Source of the DNA: JABDGR01 sp035546135
GTDB taxonomy: Bacteria > Verrucomicrobiota > Verrucomicrobiia > Opitutales > JABDGR01
Reading direction: 5' to 3'
NCBI GenBank assembly: GCA_035546135.1
Contig: DASZWY010000107.1
Span: forward strand, 1 to 5,818
DNA: 5,818 nucleotides
Part shown: in pieces, positions 5,561-5,818 of the stretch
Position numbering within the stretch: the first letter of the stretch is position 1
How the letters are laid out: every line of letters begins with the position of its first letter
The notes under the pieces: model-generated
Told to the model about the DNA's origin: nothing
Databases searched by the model: none
The model's input: only the letters and a program-made list of their open reading frames with translations
Position numbers and translations under genes: made by a program

Positions 5561-5818
5561 TTACTGGTTGAACGTCACCGTGCCGAACGAGGTGTTCGAG
5601 ATCGAGAGCTGGGTCGCGGACTGGGCGACCGTGATGGTCGAATAGTCCTCACCGGCGACCGGGGAGACGTTGCGGATATAGTTGTCCGTGCCCGTGCCCA
5701 CGAGGTCGGTGTAGGCGGCCTGCGTCACGCCTTTGTCCAGGAAGTACTGCTGGGCGGCGGTGGAGAGCTGGCGCAGATTGTTGGTGACCGCCTTGATGCG
5801 GGACTGCTGGCGCACCTT
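5561..5818 (-). CDS. Type IV pilin-like / type II secretion pseudopilin, C-terminal 85 residues (5' end outside window)
   Basis: The frame is open to the right edge of the window, so the prepilin leader and hydrophobic N-terminal helix are not visible. What remains begins KVRQQSRIKAVTNNLRQLST, the amphipathic second half of the pilin N-terminal helix that normally follows the '...AIPAFQ' end of the membrane segment, and continues with AAQQYFLDKG and a small beta-rich C-terminal domain of about 50 residues, with VAGEDYSTITV and the end FGTVTFNQ. From memory, short pilins of this kind (prepilin N-terminal methylation domain plus a compact tail) are common in Opitutaceae and relatives. The complete protein would probably be about 120-130 residues and be processed by a prepilin peptidase, then assembled into a pilus or pseudopilus. 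No cysteine pair is visible in the tail. The stop is TAA at 5563-5561, followed by a strong terminator, consistent with a separately and possibly highly transcribed gene. Confidence 0.85.
   Translation of the reverse strand, partial: KVRQQSRIKAVTNNLRQLSTAAQQYFLDKGVTQAAYTDLVGTGTDNYIRNVSPVAGEDYSTITVAQSATQLSISNTSFGTVTFNQ

Overview
The window looks like chromosomal DNA of a GC-rich, Gram-negative-type bacterium, most likely a Verrucomicrobiota member of the Opitutaceae type. That placement is from memory: the pilin tail at the right edge and the multi-pass membrane protein at the left edge resemble proteins I associate with that group. Ribosome binding sites are weak or absent before most genes. 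I could not run a search.

Layout, right to left because most genes are on the minus strand. 5818-5561: C-terminal part of a type IV pilin-like / pseudopilin gene, closed by a textbook Rho-independent terminator (5543-5501). 5447-3468: a large multi-pass membrane protein of GT-C glycosyltransferase type. 3454-2027: a two-domain protein, N-terminal SAM-dependent methyltransferase fused to a C-terminal family-2 glycosyltransferase of the polyprenyl-phosphate hexose synthase type; only 13 bases separate it from the preceding gene, so the two form an operon. 1670-1984 (plus strand, convergent): a small AT-richer gene for a membrane protein of unknown function. 1508-896: a VapBC-type toxin-antitoxin pair with overlapping genes, divergent from the small gene. 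875-1 and beyond: N-terminal part of a second GT-C-like membrane protein of the TMTC / TPR-mannosyltransferase type, cut by the window edge. It has no stop codon inside the window.

How they may work together (inference): a cytoplasmic GT2 enzyme that loads a sugar onto a lipid phosphate, beside two GT-C enzymes of the kind that use such donors outside the cytoplasm, suggests a periplasmic or cell-surface glycosylation locus. The pilin next door is one possible acceptor, but a strong terminator separates it from the glycosyltransferase operon. The toxin-antitoxin pair and the small low-GC gene interrupt the glycosyltransferase genes and look like an accessory insertion.

No rRNA, tRNA, CRISPR array or insertion sequence was seen. 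Many long open frames opposite the real genes are antisense shadows of GC-rich coding DNA.
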